Shown here: one piece after another, positions 43,547 through 52,400 of the stretch
Layout of the letters: every line of letters begins with the position of its first letter
Numbering within the stretch: position 1 is the stretch's first letter
Source of the DNA: Jiangella anatolica
GTDB lineage: Bacteria; Actinomycetota; Actinomycetes; Jiangellales; Jiangellaceae
Length of the DNA stretch: 64,000 bases
Assembly (NCBI RefSeq): GCF_003236295.1
Contig: NZ_POTW01000012.1
Location: forward strand, 1 to 64,000
Reading direction: 5' to 3'
The notes under the pieces: generated by a model
What the model was told of the DNA's origin: nothing
The model's input: the letters and a program-made list of their open reading frames with translations, nothing else
Databases searched by the model: none
Made by a program: the position numbers and the translations under genes

Positions 43547-44542
43547 ATGTCGGCAGAGTTGCTCCAGCGGGCGCGCGCCGGGGACCGGGAGGCCTTCGCG
43601 GCCCTCACCGAGCCGCACCGTGGCGAGCTGCAGGTGCACTGCTACCGGATGCTGGGCTCGCTGCAGGATGCCGAGGATGCGGTGCAGGAGACGATGCTCG
43701 CTGCCTGGCTCGGACTGGACGGGTTCGAGGGCCGCGCGTCGGTGCGCACCTGGCTGTACCGCATCGCCACCAACCGGTGCCGCAACCAGCTGCGCTCGTC
43801 CGGACGGCGGCCGGTGACCGCGGCGCCGCTACCCGTGCCGACACCGGAGCCGACCCGCTTGGGTGAAGTGCCGTGGCTGCAGCCCTACCCCGACGCCCTG
43901 CTGGAAGGACTGTCCGATCAGGCGCCGGGGCCCGAGGCTCGCTACGAGTCGCACGAAGCGATCTCACTCGCGTTCGTCACCGCCGTCCAGCTGCTGCCGC
44001 CCAACCAGCGCGCCGTGCTGCTGCTACGCGACGTGCTCGGCTACCGCGCCAGCGAGGCCGCCGACGTGCTCGCACTCACCGAGGACGCGGTCACCAGCGC
44101 ACTCAAACGCGCTCGCGCGACGATGGACGCCGCCCGCACGGCCGACCGGCCGCCGCCCACGCCCGGATCCGCTGAGGAGAGGGCGCTGCTCGACCGCTTT
44201 GTCGCAGCCTTCACCGAACACGACATCGACGCGCTCGTCGCGCTGATGACCGACGAGGCCTGGGTGCGGATGCCACCCCTGCCCTTCGAGTACCGCGGCA
44301 CCGAGGCGGTGCGTCGCTTCTTCACCGCGGTCTACCCACACTGGAAGGAGAGCGACCGACTGGTGCCTGTCCGTGCGAATGGTCAGCCGGCCTGGGGCGC
44401 CTACGCCCACGATCCAACCACCGGCATCCTGCACATCACCGGCGTCTACGTGGTCGGCCTCGCCGGCGACCGGATCAGCGAACTGACTCGATTCGAGACC
44501 ACGCTCGCGCCCTACTTCGGCCTGCCCCGAACGCTGGACTGA
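43547..44542 (+). CDS. ECF sigma factor with C-terminal SnoaL-like domain
   Basis: This 331-residue sigma factor has a sigma-2 region at about residues 15-85 (HCYRMLGSLQDAEDAVQETM, then SVRTWLYRIATNRC) and a sigma-4 region at about 130-185 (LPPNQRAVLLLRDVLGYRAS). From about 200 a SnoaL/NTF2-like domain follows (FVAAFTEHDIDALVALMTDE). That architecture fits the actinobacterial SigX5/TIGR02960 type, in which the extension replaces an anti-sigma factor. A GGAGGT site seven bases upstream fixes ATG 43547; GTG 43538 is less likely. It faces the SDR gene across inverted repeats. Confidence 0.9.
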   Translation: MSAELLQRARAGDREAFAALTEPHRGELQVHCYRMLGSLQDAEDAVQETMLAAWLGLDGFEGRASVRTWLYRIATNRCRNQLRSSGRRPVTAAPLPVPTPEPTRLGEVPWLQPYPDALLEGLSDQAPGPEARYESHEAISLAFVTAVQLLPPNQRAVLLLRDVLGYRASEAADVLALTEDAVTSALKRARATMDAARTADRPPPTPGSAEERALLDRFVAAFTEHDIDALVALMTDEAWVRMPPLPFEYRGTEAVRRFFTAVYPHWKESDRLVPVRANGQPAWGAYAHDPTTGILHITGVYVVGLAGDRISELTRFETTLAPYFGLPRTLD

Positions 44543-44550
44543 CCCGGCTG

Positions 44551-45396
44551 TCACACCCGGTGGCGGCGCCGGTACTGCGACGGCGACTGGCCGAGGTGGG
44601 CGCTGAACACGCGGCTGAGGTAGTAGGCGCTTCGGTACCCGGAGCGCTCGGCGATCGCCTGGAGGGTGTCGTCGGTCTCGACGAGCAGGCGTTGCGCGTG
44701 CTGCAGCCGCACCGTGCGCAGGAACGCCACCGGTGTCGTGGCGCGGGCGGCGCGGAACCGGCGGGTGAGCTGGGCCGGGCTGAGGTGCAGGTGCTGGGCC
44801 AGCCGCCGCAGGGAGAGGTCAGGGTCCGCGAAGTGCCGGCGCAGGTGGGCGACGGCCCGCTCGATGAGGGGGTCGTCGCTCCCGGCCGCGTCGGCGCGTT
44901 CGGACAGCACGAGCAGGACGATGTCGCTGACCAGGTGCGTCGTGACGAGGCCGGCGTCGAGAGCGTGGGGGCCACGTTCCGCCGGGAGGTGGGCGGCCCG
45001 GAGCCGGCGCAGGTCGGCGGCCAGCCGGGCGACGTCGGCGACGGGGGTGCGGCCGGCGGGCAGGTCGAGGCCGGTGTGGAACCTGGCCCAGAAGAACGAC
45101 GACGGCGTCAGCAGCTCGCGGCGCAGGACGGCGTGCGGCGGCGCGATGACCACGTCGCCGAACTCGCAGCGGCCGTCGCCCGCGCCCTCGATCGAGAAGC
45201 GGAACGAGCCGGTCTGAGCGGTCAGCAGGCACCAGCCCTCGTAGGCGTCGGCGGCCCGGCTGAACCGCTCGCGGCCCACGGCGAAGAGGCTGCCGTCCAG
45301 CGTCACGGCCGGGTGCGTCATCGTGGCGTCCCCGCCGGCAAGAAAGTGCATGCGCACGTCCCGCACGGCCATTCTCCCTGCCCGCGCTGCGGCCAT
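44551..45396 (-). CDS. AraC-family transcriptional regulator
   Basis: This 281-residue regulator has an N-terminal cupin-like sensor (GEFGDVVIAPPHAVLRRELL region) and a C-terminal AraC double helix-turn-helix at about 185-281 (LSLRRLAQHLHLSPAQLTRRF, then IAERSGYRSAYYLSRVFSAH). The start is uncertain: ATG 45396 and ATG 45372 are both possible. It is divergent from the FAD oxidoreductase gene with only about 40 bases between them, so it probably controls that gene. Its 3' end converges on the sigma-factor gene. Confidence 0.9.
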   Translation of the reverse strand: MAAARAGRMAVRDVRMHFLAGGDATMTHPAVTLDGSLFAVGRERFSRAADAYEGWCLLTAQTGSFRFSIEGAGDGRCEFGDVVIAPPHAVLRRELLTPSSFFWARFHTGLDLPAGRTPVADVARLAADLRRLRAAHLPAERGPHALDAGLVTTHLVSDIVLLVLSERADAAGSDDPLIERAVAHLRRHFADPDLSLRRLAQHLHLSPAQLTRRFRAARATTPVAFLRTVRLQHAQRLLVETDDTLQAIAERSGYRSAYYLSRVFSAHLGQSPSQYRRRHRV

Positions 45397-45437
45397 AGCG
45401 TTCCCGCGGACCAGCCGGACCGGACGAAGGGTGCGAC

Positions 45438-47000
45438 ATGACGGCTGACGTGTGTGTCTATGGCGGGACGCCCGCCGGGTGCGTGGCGGCGGTGGCCGTT
45501 GCCCGCGAAGGAGCGTCGGTGGTGCTCGTCGAGCCCAGTCGGTGGCTCGGCGGCATGCTGGGCGCCGGCATCAAACCCCTGCAGGACTGCCCGCTCCCTG
45601 ACGCGGCCGGCGGGCTCACCCGCGACGTCGTGCTCGCGATGGGCGAGGATCCCCGGGCGATCCCGAGCGCGTTCCACCGCTGGGTCCGCGACGCCGGGGT
45701 CGACGTCCGGTTCGAGCGCCGGGTGCGGACGGTCACCATGGCCGGCCAGCGCGTCGAGGCGATCCGGCTGGAGACGTCGGCGCCGGACGCCTGGGGTGTC
45801 CCGCTGCCCGCGTCCGAGGCGGTCGCGGCCGAGGACGTGCGTGCCCGGGTCTTCGTCGACGCCTCGTACGAGGGCGACCTGATGGCGGCCGCCGGCGTGC
45901 CCTACCGCACGGGACGCGAGGCGCGGACGGCGTTCGGTGAGGCGCCGGCCGGGGTCGGCGAGGTGACGAACTGGACGCCGGTCGACCCCTACGTCGTCCC
46001 CGGCGACGCGACCAGCGGCCTGCTGCCGTTCATCGACGACGACCACGGACGCGCGATCGGGGCGGCGGACGAGTTCACGCAGGCGTACAACTTCCGGTTC
46101 TACGTCACGACGGACCCGGCCAGGCGCGAGCCGCTCACGCCGCCGGAGGGCTACCGCCCGGAGCGGTTCGAACTGGTCCGCCGCTACGTGCGCCACCTCG
46201 TCGCGGCCGAGCGGGATCCGGCGGCGCTGGCCGGCCGGCTGCGCGGCATCTTCCCCGGCTGGCTGAACTCGGGGGAGTACAACTACCAGCGCGACGCCCT
46301 CGTCACCATCGCACCGCTCGGCGTCAGCCGCGAGTACCAGGACGGCAACTGGGACGTGCGCTCGGCGATCTGGCGCGAGCACATCGACTACCTGCGCGGC
46401 CTTCATCATGTCCTCTCGACCGCTCCGGAGGTCCCGGCGTGGTTCCGCGCGGAGACGGCGGCGATCGGCCTGGACCGGGACGTCTTCCCGGCGACGTCGG
46501 GGTGGCCGCACCAGCTGTACGTGCGCGTGGCGCGCCGGCTGGCCGGCGCCTACACCCTCACCCATGCCGACGTCCTCAACCGGACGTCGGTGGCCGACGC
46601 CGTCGGCCTGGCGCTGTTCGGCGTCGACACCTATCCGGCCCGCCGGATCGCCCGGCGCGGCCCGGGTGGCGAGGGGATGGGCGTCGCGACCGAGGGGAAC
46701 ATGTTCATCGGCGGTCACCTCGGCACCGGCGTCCCGTATCCCGTCCCGTACCGCGCCCTGACGCCGCGGCCCGGCGACTGCGCGAACCTGCTGGTGCCGG
46801 TCTGTCTCTCCGCGACGCACATCGCCTACGCCGCGACCCGGATGGAGCCGGTGTTCTGCGTGCTCGGCGAGTCCGCGGGGGTCGCGGCGGTCATGGCGCT
46901 GCGCGCCGGTGCGCCGGTGCAGGACGTCGACGTCGAGGGTCTGCGCGACCGGCTGCGCGAGCTGGGCCAGGTGCTGTCCTGGCCGCCCGCCGCGCGCTGA
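45438..47000 (+). CDS. FAD-dependent oxidoreductase (PF12831 type)
   Basis: This 520-residue protein has an N-terminal Rossmann FAD-binding motif (GGTPAG at residues 9-14, then VVLVEPSRWLGGMLGAGI). It continues with GYRPERFELVRRYVRHLV and, near the end, CLSATHIAYAATRMEPV and a second FAD-contact segment. This layout is typical of the FAD_oxidored family often found next to sugar-degradation genes. No signal peptide is visible. The divergent AraC gene is its likely regulator. The electron acceptor and substrate cannot be told from sequence. Confidence 0.85.
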   Translation: MTADVCVYGGTPAGCVAAVAVAREGASVVLVEPSRWLGGMLGAGIKPLQDCPLPDAAGGLTRDVVLAMGEDPRAIPSAFHRWVRDAGVDVRFERRVRTVTMAGQRVEAIRLETSAPDAWGVPLPASEAVAAEDVRARVFVDASYEGDLMAAAGVPYRTGREARTAFGEAPAGVGEVTNWTPVDPYVVPGDATSGLLPFIDDDHGRAIGAADEFTQAYNFRFYVTTDPARREPLTPPEGYRPERFELVRRYVRHLVAAERDPAALAGRLRGIFPGWLNSGEYNYQRDALVTIAPLGVSREYQDGNWDVRSAIWREHIDYLRGLHHVLSTAPEVPAWFRAETAAIGLDRDVFPATSGWPHQLYVRVARRLAGAYTLTHADVLNRTSVADAVGLALFGVDTYPARRIARRGPGGEGMGVATEGNMFIGGHLGTGVPYPVPYRALTPRPGDCANLLVPVCLSATHIAYAATRMEPVFCVLGESAGVAAVMALRAGAPVQDVDVEGLRDRLRELGQVLSWPPAAR

Positions 47001-47003
47001 CGA

Positions 47004-47045
47004 GCGGAGGATCCGGGGGCGGTTGCGGTACCCCGGATCCTCCGC
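47004..47045. terminator. Bidirectional 15-base-pair stem-loop terminator
   Basis: GCGGAGGATCCGGGG and CCCCGGATCCTCCGC are perfect complements with a 12-base loop. It lies between the convergent FAD oxidoreductase and the large secreted glycosidase genes. Confidence 0.75.
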
Positions 47046-47072
47046 GGCAGGTGGCGGCCGGTCAGCCGTCGG

Positions 47073-50000
47073 TCAGCCGTCCGTCAGCCGGAGCGGGCTG
47101 AACAGCGCGCCGTCCTTGGTCTCGGCGACGCCCGCGCCCCACGTGAACCAGCCACGCCGCCCGGCGCCGTCGTTCTCGTTGAGCACGGCGGTGAGCCCGA
47201 GCAGCCGGTCCTCGGGGTGCACGCCGAGCGCCGCCCAGGTGACCGACAGCTCGTAGACGGTCGTGTCGCCGGCCTCGTCGCGGACGACGGCCGACCGGAC
47301 CCCGGTGGTGTCCGGCGCGAGGTCGGTCGGCAGCCAGCGGGCGACGTCCACCGCGCCGGCGTCGGTGAGCGCCGTGCCGATCTCGTGGACGACGGAGCGT
47401 TCGCCGGGCACGCCCGCGGCGGCGCCGAGCTGGATGCCGTCGCCGGCCCAGATGTCGGAGCCGCGGCCGGGCTGGGCGTGGACGTCGTCGGTGATCTCGG
47501 CGGTGAGGTACAGCGCCTCGGCGTCGTGGGTGAGCCAGAGCCGGCCGGAGAGGTCGGCGTCGCCGCCCCACCCGTCGACCACCTGCCGCGCGTCGTCGGT
47601 CAGTGAGATCGGCGGCAGCGCCGCGACCGCGGGGTCGACGGCCCCGTCGACGGACACCGAGGCGGCCGGGACGTCGTGGGCCGTCCCGACGGGGAACAGC
47701 GTGCCGTTCGCGGTGGTCGTGCTGGCCGCGACGGCGGTGGCGGTCCACGGCGTCGCCTCGGCGACGGTCACCGGGACGTCGAGGCTGACGACCGCGCCGG
47801 GCTCGACCACGGTCCCCTCCAGCCCGCTGGTGTGCTCGCCGGCCACGTCGACCTGCACGGACGTGAGCTCCACCGGCACGCCGGCGTTGTTCGCCGCCCG
47901 GACCCGCAGCACGTGCGTGCCGTCGTCGAGCTCGGCGTGGCTGCCGGTGAGGGCGATCGCCTCGACGACGTCGGCCCGGGCGGTGAGGTAGGCGACGGAG
48001 GCCGTGCCGCTGGTGACGGTGGCCGACCAGACCCGCTCGCCCGGCGTGGCCGTCGCGGGCAGCTCGACGTCGAGCGTGGCCGCGCCGTGCGGCTTCACCC
48101 GGGCCCGGGTCGTCTCGGCGCCGGTGTCCAGCTGCACGTTCAGGACCCGCCGGCCGTCGGTGTTGTCGACCGTCCAGCGGGCCGGCACCGGAGCGCCGAC
48201 GGCGCCGCCGGAGGTCTCCAGGGCGTAGGTCGTCGAGACCTCCACCCCGGTGATCGGCCCGGACACGTACACCGGCTCCGGCCCGACCGCCACGTGCACC
48301 GCGCCGTCCGTGCCGGGCGAGAGGACGTGCTCGGCGCCGTAGAGGTCGGTGACGGTGACCGCGCCGGTCGTGCTGAACGCCAGCGCGCTGGTCTGCGCGC
48401 CGGACGTGGCCCACGCCGCGTGCAGCTCGTCGCCGGAGCCGGCGTCCAGGACGACGTCGTGCACGCCCGTCGCCGGCGTCTCCTCGCGCAGGAACGGCTT
48501 GCCGGCGATGGTCCTGGTCAGGATCGCGTTGGCGACGTAGGCCGGCTTGGGCGTGTAGGCGCCGCGCTCGTCGGCCTCGTTGCGGATGATCCCGAACCGG
48601 TGCTCCAGCTCGTCGGAGTCTGTGCCGTCGTCCTTGAAGTCGTACGTGGTGTAGCGCTCGACGCCGTTCGCGATCGCCAGCAGCTGCGCCCGCGTCAGGT
48701 TGCGGGCCTGGACCGTCTCGCTGACGGCGCGCGGCGACGTGCCGGTCGGCCAGCCGTGCTCGGTGATGAGGATCGGCATGTCGGCGTGCCCGGCGGCCGC
48801 GAAGATCGACCGGAGGATCTGCAGGTGGGCCAGATACGCCTCCGGCTCGCCGGGGAACACGTACGGGTGGGTCGAGAACGCGTCGACGTGGTCCAGGCCG
48901 CCGAGGTCGACGAACTCCTGCACCCAGGCCTGCCAGTCGTCCATCGGCGCGAGCGCGCCGGCCACCAGGTAGGCGTCCGGGTACTGCGCGCGTACCGCCT
49001 GGCTCGTCGTGCGGACCAGGCCGAAGTAGTTCGCCGCGGTGGCGCCGGCCGGGCCGGAGCGGTCCCGCCAGTTCCACTCGTTCCACAGCTCGTAGATGGT
49101 GTCGTCGGTGCCGAACCGTTCCATCGAGGCCAGCGCGTAGCGGGCGTAGGCGTCCCAGCCCTCCTGCGTCGCCGGCGCCTCGCCCGCGTGGTAGAGCGGG
49201 TTGCCGTAGGCGAGGATGTTGAGGAAGTCGATCCCGTTGTCCTCGAACGCGTTCGCGTAGGTCTCCACCTTCGGGGTCCAGGCGAAGACGCCCGGGGTCC
49301 GTTCCTGCTGCGCCCAGTAGGCCTCGTCGCGCGCCGAGGAGAACCCGGCTCGGGCGATCAGCGGGATGGTGACCGGATCCCAGGCCTGGCCGTAGTGCGT
49401 CGAGACACCGATCCGGCGGTCCGTCGTGGCGCCGGGGTCGAACGGCTCGAGAATGGACAGGTCGGTCCCTCCGGTCGTGACGACGCCGCCGGCGGCGGTC
49501 GCGACCAGGTCGACGGCGTACCAGCCGACCGCGGAGACCTGGAGCGGGATCTCGCCGCCCAGGCCGGCGACGGCGGCGGAGCCGGTCTCGACCCGGTTGC
49601 CGTACGCGTCGCGCACGGTCCAGGACACCCGCTCGGCGTTCGACGCGAAGCCGATCCGCACCGGCTGCCCGGCGTCGAACGCGTTCCCGACGACGACCGG
49701 CTCGATCGTGAGCGTCGGCGCCGTGCCGGGCGGGGTGACGGCCAAGACGTCGTCGACCAGCAGCGTGCCGGTCGGGCCGTCGGTCAGCCGGAAGTAGTCG
49801 ACGAGCAGCGAGACCTGGGTGAGCGGGCCCTGCCAGACGCCGTCGCCGTCACCGCCCCAGGTGATGTGCTCGGTGCCGCCGCCGAGGTCGGCGACGGTGA
49901 GGTCCTGCCAGGCGCCGTTCGCGGGGTCGAGGTCGATGCGCTGCTGGTGCGCCTCGCCGCCGGCCTCGACCGCGCGGACCACGATGGCCCGGAGGTCGGT

Positions 50001-50327
50001 CGTGCGCAGCGAGAACCGCAGCTGGTCGGTGTCGATCGACGGCACGCCGCGGACCAGCTCGACGATGCCGCTGGGCATCTGGACGTCGAGGCGGGCCGAC
50101 GCGGCGCCGGTGCGGGCGTCGTCGGTGGTCCGCGTGACCGTGCCGGTGGCGCCGCCCGCCGTGGCGACGAACCAGGGCGACGTGCCGGTCTCGAAGTCGC
50201 CGAGCGGCACGCCGGACGTGGCGGACGATTCGGCCGCGGCGCCGGGGGCGAGTCCGGCCAGGGCGGCGATGGCGGCGGCGGCCGTGACGGCGGCCATGAG
50301 TCGGGTGAGGCGGGGTGGGGGCGACAT
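47073..50327 (-). CDS. Large secreted clan-A glycosidase (GH39/GH5-like) with CBM9-like C-terminus
   Basis: This 1084-residue protein has a signal peptide (cleavage near residue 33), an N-terminal sugar-binding-type beta-sandwich, then a TIM barrel with acid/base Glu417 in ELWNEWNW and nucleophile Glu523 in ITEHGWP. These match clan GH-A, with GH39 or GH5-like layout. Further beta domains follow, and the last 190 residues resemble a CBM9/DOMON-like module (SLTDDARQVVDGWGG, LSGRLWLTHDAEALYLTAEI). It is the only secreted glycosidase of the locus under the GCAAGCGCTTGC-class operators. It probably cuts a beta-linked plant polymer, but specificity is open. Confidence 0.88.
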   Translation of the reverse strand: MSPPPRLTRLMAAVTAAAAIAALAGLAPGAAAESSATSGVPLGDFETGTSPWFVATAGGATGTVTRTTDDARTGAASARLDVQMPSGIVELVRGVPSIDTDQLRFSLRTTDLRAIVVRAVEAGGEAHQQRIDLDPANGAWQDLTVADLGGGTEHITWGGDGDGVWQGPLTQVSLLVDYFRLTDGPTGTLLVDDVLAVTPPGTAPTLTIEPVVVGNAFDAGQPVRIGFASNAERVSWTVRDAYGNRVETGSAAVAGLGGEIPLQVSAVGWYAVDLVATAAGGVVTTGGTDLSILEPFDPGATTDRRIGVSTHYGQAWDPVTIPLIARAGFSSARDEAYWAQQERTPGVFAWTPKVETYANAFEDNGIDFLNILAYGNPLYHAGEAPATQEGWDAYARYALASMERFGTDDTIYELWNEWNWRDRSGPAGATAANYFGLVRTTSQAVRAQYPDAYLVAGALAPMDDWQAWVQEFVDLGGLDHVDAFSTHPYVFPGEPEAYLAHLQILRSIFAAAGHADMPILITEHGWPTGTSPRAVSETVQARNLTRAQLLAIANGVERYTTYDFKDDGTDSDELEHRFGIIRNEADERGAYTPKPAYVANAILTRTIAGKPFLREETPATGVHDVVLDAGSGDELHAAWATSGAQTSALAFSTTGAVTVTDLYGAEHVLSPGTDGAVHVAVGPEPVYVSGPITGVEVSTTYALETSGGAVGAPVPARWTVDNTDGRRVLNVQLDTGAETTRARVKPHGAATLDVELPATATPGERVWSATVTSGTASVAYLTARADVVEAIALTGSHAELDDGTHVLRVRAANNAGVPVELTSVQVDVAGEHTSGLEGTVVEPGAVVSLDVPVTVAEATPWTATAVAASTTTANGTLFPVGTAHDVPAASVSVDGAVDPAVAALPPISLTDDARQVVDGWGGDADLSGRLWLTHDAEALYLTAEITDDVHAQPGRGSDIWAGDGIQLGAAAGVPGERSVVHEIGTALTDAGAVDVARWLPTDLAPDTTGVRSAVVRDEAGDTTVYELSVTWAALGVHPEDRLLGLTAVLNENDGAGRRGWFTWGAGVAETKDGALFSPLRLTDG

Positions 50328-50363
50328 GTTCGTGCTCCTCGCTCAGTCATCGTCGACAGGTGA

Positions 50364-50380
50364 GCAACCGCTTGCGCAAC
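50364..50380. promoter_or_regulatory. LacI-type operator, CGYTTGCGCA class, secreted glycosidase
   Basis: GCAACCGCTTGCGCAAC contains a near-palindrome GCAACCGCTTGC and the CGYTTGCGCA core shared with sites at 57117 and 57207. It is downstream of the predicted -10 of the minus-strand glycosidase gene and faces the LacI gene at 50477. Confidence 0.75.
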
Positions 50381-50388
50381 CAGGCCCG

Positions 50389-50418
50389 AGTGTGGCTCAG
50401 CGGCCGCTGCCGTGTCAA
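50389..50418 (-). promoter_or_regulatory. Predicted promoter of the secreted glycosidase gene
   Basis: On the minus strand TTGACA (50413-50418) is followed after 18 bases by CACACT (50389-50394). The operator lies about 9 bases further downstream. Confidence 0.55.
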
Positions 50419-50476
50419 GGGTGGTGTGATCGTTGCGGTCGCGCCGGCCGGCCGTTCGACGCACTAGGATGGGCGC

Positions 50477-51475
50477 ATGGCAACGGAGGAGAACGTGACG
50501 TTGAGCGACGTTGCGGCGGTTGCGGGGGTGTCGGTCTCGACCGCCTCCAGGGCGCTCAACGGGACCGGCCGGGTCTCGGTCGAGACGCGCGAGCGCATCG
50601 AGGTCGCGGCCCGCCGGCTGAACTTCCGTCCGAACGCGCTTGCACAATCGCTTGCGCTGGGGCGGAGCCGCACGGTCGCCATCCTCACCGATCGTGCGTC
50701 GAACACCTTCTCGATGCCCGTCCTCATCGGCGCCGCGGGCCATCTCGGGGCACAGGCGCAGGCGGCGCTCGTGTGTGATGCGCGACTCAACCGCCGGAAC
50801 ATGGCCGAGCACATCGCCGAGCTGCGCGCGCGGCGCATCGACGGCGTGGTCGTCGTGGGCGACGGCCTACGGGGGCTCACACGTTCCGTGACGGCCGAGT
50901 TCACCGTCCCCGTCTCCTACGCGTTCACGCTGTCCGACGACGCCGACGACGCGATGTTCATCCCGGACAACGAGGCGGTGGGGCGGATCGCGGCAGAACA
51001 CCTGCTGGGGCTCGGACGCACCCGGATCGCCCACGTGACCGCCGAGGACGACGATCTCGCGGTGCGCCTGCGCGCCGACGGGCTCCTGCGGACCCTCGAC
51101 GACGCCGGTGTACGGCTGGCCGGCGAGGTCCTCCACGGCGCCTGGCGCGAGAACTGGGGCCGCGACGCCGCGCAGCGCCTGGTGGCCGAGGCGTGGGACG
51201 TCGACGCCGTGTTCTGCGGCAACGACCACATCGCCCGCGGCGTCGAGAGCGCGCTGGTCGCGGCCGGCCGACGGGTCCCGGACGACGTCGCACTGGTCGG
51301 GGTGGACAACTGGGAGGGGCTGATCCTCGATCAGAGCACCCGGCACCTCACCACCATCGACGTCGGGCTCGGCGCCATGGGCGCGGCGGCCGCCGCGCAC
51401 GTGCTCGCGGGCGAGGAGAGCCCCGGTGTGCACCATCAGCCACCGACCCTGATCGTCGGCGACACCAGCGAGTGA
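50477..51475 (+). CDS. LacI-family regulator of the clan-A glycosidase locus
   Basis: This 332-residue LacI repressor has the N-terminal helix-turn-helix TLSDVAAVAGVSVSTASRAL and a complete sensor domain (DDVALVGVDNWEGLILDQ near the end). The ATG at 50477 has a weak ribosome site (GATGGGCGC region). It is divergent from the secreted glycosidase gene, and the gap carries one of the three shared operators. Its 3' end converges on the importer operon. It probably controls this secreted enzyme, the importer operon and the 57265 enzyme. Confidence 0.9.
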   Translation: MATEENVTLSDVAAVAGVSVSTASRALNGTGRVSVETRERIEVAARRLNFRPNALAQSLALGRSRTVAILTDRASNTFSMPVLIGAAGHLGAQAQAALVCDARLNRRNMAEHIAELRARRIDGVVVVGDGLRGLTRSVTAEFTVPVSYAFTLSDDADDAMFIPDNEAVGRIAAEHLLGLGRTRIAHVTAEDDDLAVRLRADGLLRTLDDAGVRLAGEVLHGAWRENWGRDAAQRLVAEAWDVDAVFCGNDHIARGVESALVAAGRRVPDDVALVGVDNWEGLILDQSTRHLTTIDVGLGAMGAAAAAHVLAGEESPGVHHQPPTLIVGDTSE

Positions 51476-51494
51476 CCGCGCGGCGCGCATGCCG

Positions 51495-52400
51495 TCACTC
51501 CTTGATGGCGCCGGCGCTGCCGGCGGCGCGCAGGAACTGCCGCTGGAAGCCGAGGAACAGCAGGACGGGCAGCACCACCGAGATGAGCAGCGCCGCCATG
51601 AACACCCCCAGATCCGTCGACGACTCGATCCGCGGCAGCGCGACGGAGATGGGCTGCAGGTCCGGGTCGGGCAGCACCAGCAGCGGCCAGAGGAAGTCCT
51701 TGTACGCGCCGATGACCGTCAGCAGCGACACGACGCCGATGATCGGCCGCGACAGCGGCAGCACGAGGCTCCAGAAGATGCGCACCGCCCCCGCGCCGTC
51801 GATCCGCGCGGCATCGAACAACGCCGGCGGGATCGACTGGAGGAACCGCGAGACCAGCAGCACGTTGAACGCGTTCGTCGCCGCGGGCAGCCAGACGCCC
51901 CAGAACGTGTTGAGCAGGTTCACGTTCAGCACCGGCAGGTCGATCACCGTCAGGTACAGCGCCACCAGCGAGATGACGCCGGGGATGAACAGTGTCGCGA
52001 GGACCGCCGCCGACACCACCCGCGCGTACGCCGGCCGGAGGATCGCTATGCCGTAGCCGCCGGTCAGGGCGATGAGCAGGCCGAAGAACCAGGTGCCCGC
52101 GCACACGATCAGCGTGTTGAGCAGGTAGGTCCCGAACCGGACGGAGGTCCAGGCCTCGGTGAGGTTCTCCCAGTGGATGCCGCTCGGCCAGAACCCGAAC
52201 GGGTCGGCCAGCGTCTCCGACGACGTCGACGTAGCCGCCTTGAACAGCCAGAACAGCGGCCCCGCGCACGCGACGCCCAGAGCCAGGACGATCAGGGCGC
52301 CGACGACGGTGACGGCGACCCGCACGCGGGGGACCCGGCGGTCCATCCCGGACAGGATGCTGCGCTCGGTGTCCAGCGCGCGGACGCCGGTGGTCGTCAT
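51495..52400 (-). CDS. Carbohydrate ABC permease, MalG/YtcP type
   Basis: This 301-residue CUT1 permease has six helices, contact loop DAARIDGAGAVRIFWSLVLP, and the tail FQRQFLRAAGSAGAIKE. It is closely paralogous to the permease at 34322-35212. The upstream open frame to 53192 overlaps the other permease in another frame and is rejected; ATG 52400 overlaps that permease's stop (ATGA). It ends the importer-dehydratase operon. Confidence 0.9.
   Translation of the reverse strand: MTTTGVRALDTERSILSGMDRRVPRVRVAVTVVGALIVLALGVACAGPLFWLFKAATSTSSETLADPFGFWPSGIHWENLTEAWTSVRFGTYLLNTLIVCAGTWFFGLLIALTGGYGIAILRPAYARVVSAAVLATLFIPGVISLVALYLTVIDLPVLNVNLLNTFWGVWLPAATNAFNVLLVSRFLQSIPPALFDAARIDGAGAVRIFWSLVLPLSRPIIGVVSLLTVIGAYKDFLWPLLVLPDPDLQPISVALPRIESSTDLGVFMAALLISVVLPVLLFLGFQRQFLRAAGSAGAIKE

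Noticed and set aside
47676-50363. Long plus-strand open frame opposite the secreted glycosidase
   Set aside because: It mirrors the real gene and lacks protein-like composition.
50644-50655. ACAATCGCTTGC, an operator-like motif inside the LacI gene at 50477
   Set aside because: It encodes the common LacI segment NALAQSLAL, so coding constraint explains it; there is no promoter nearby.
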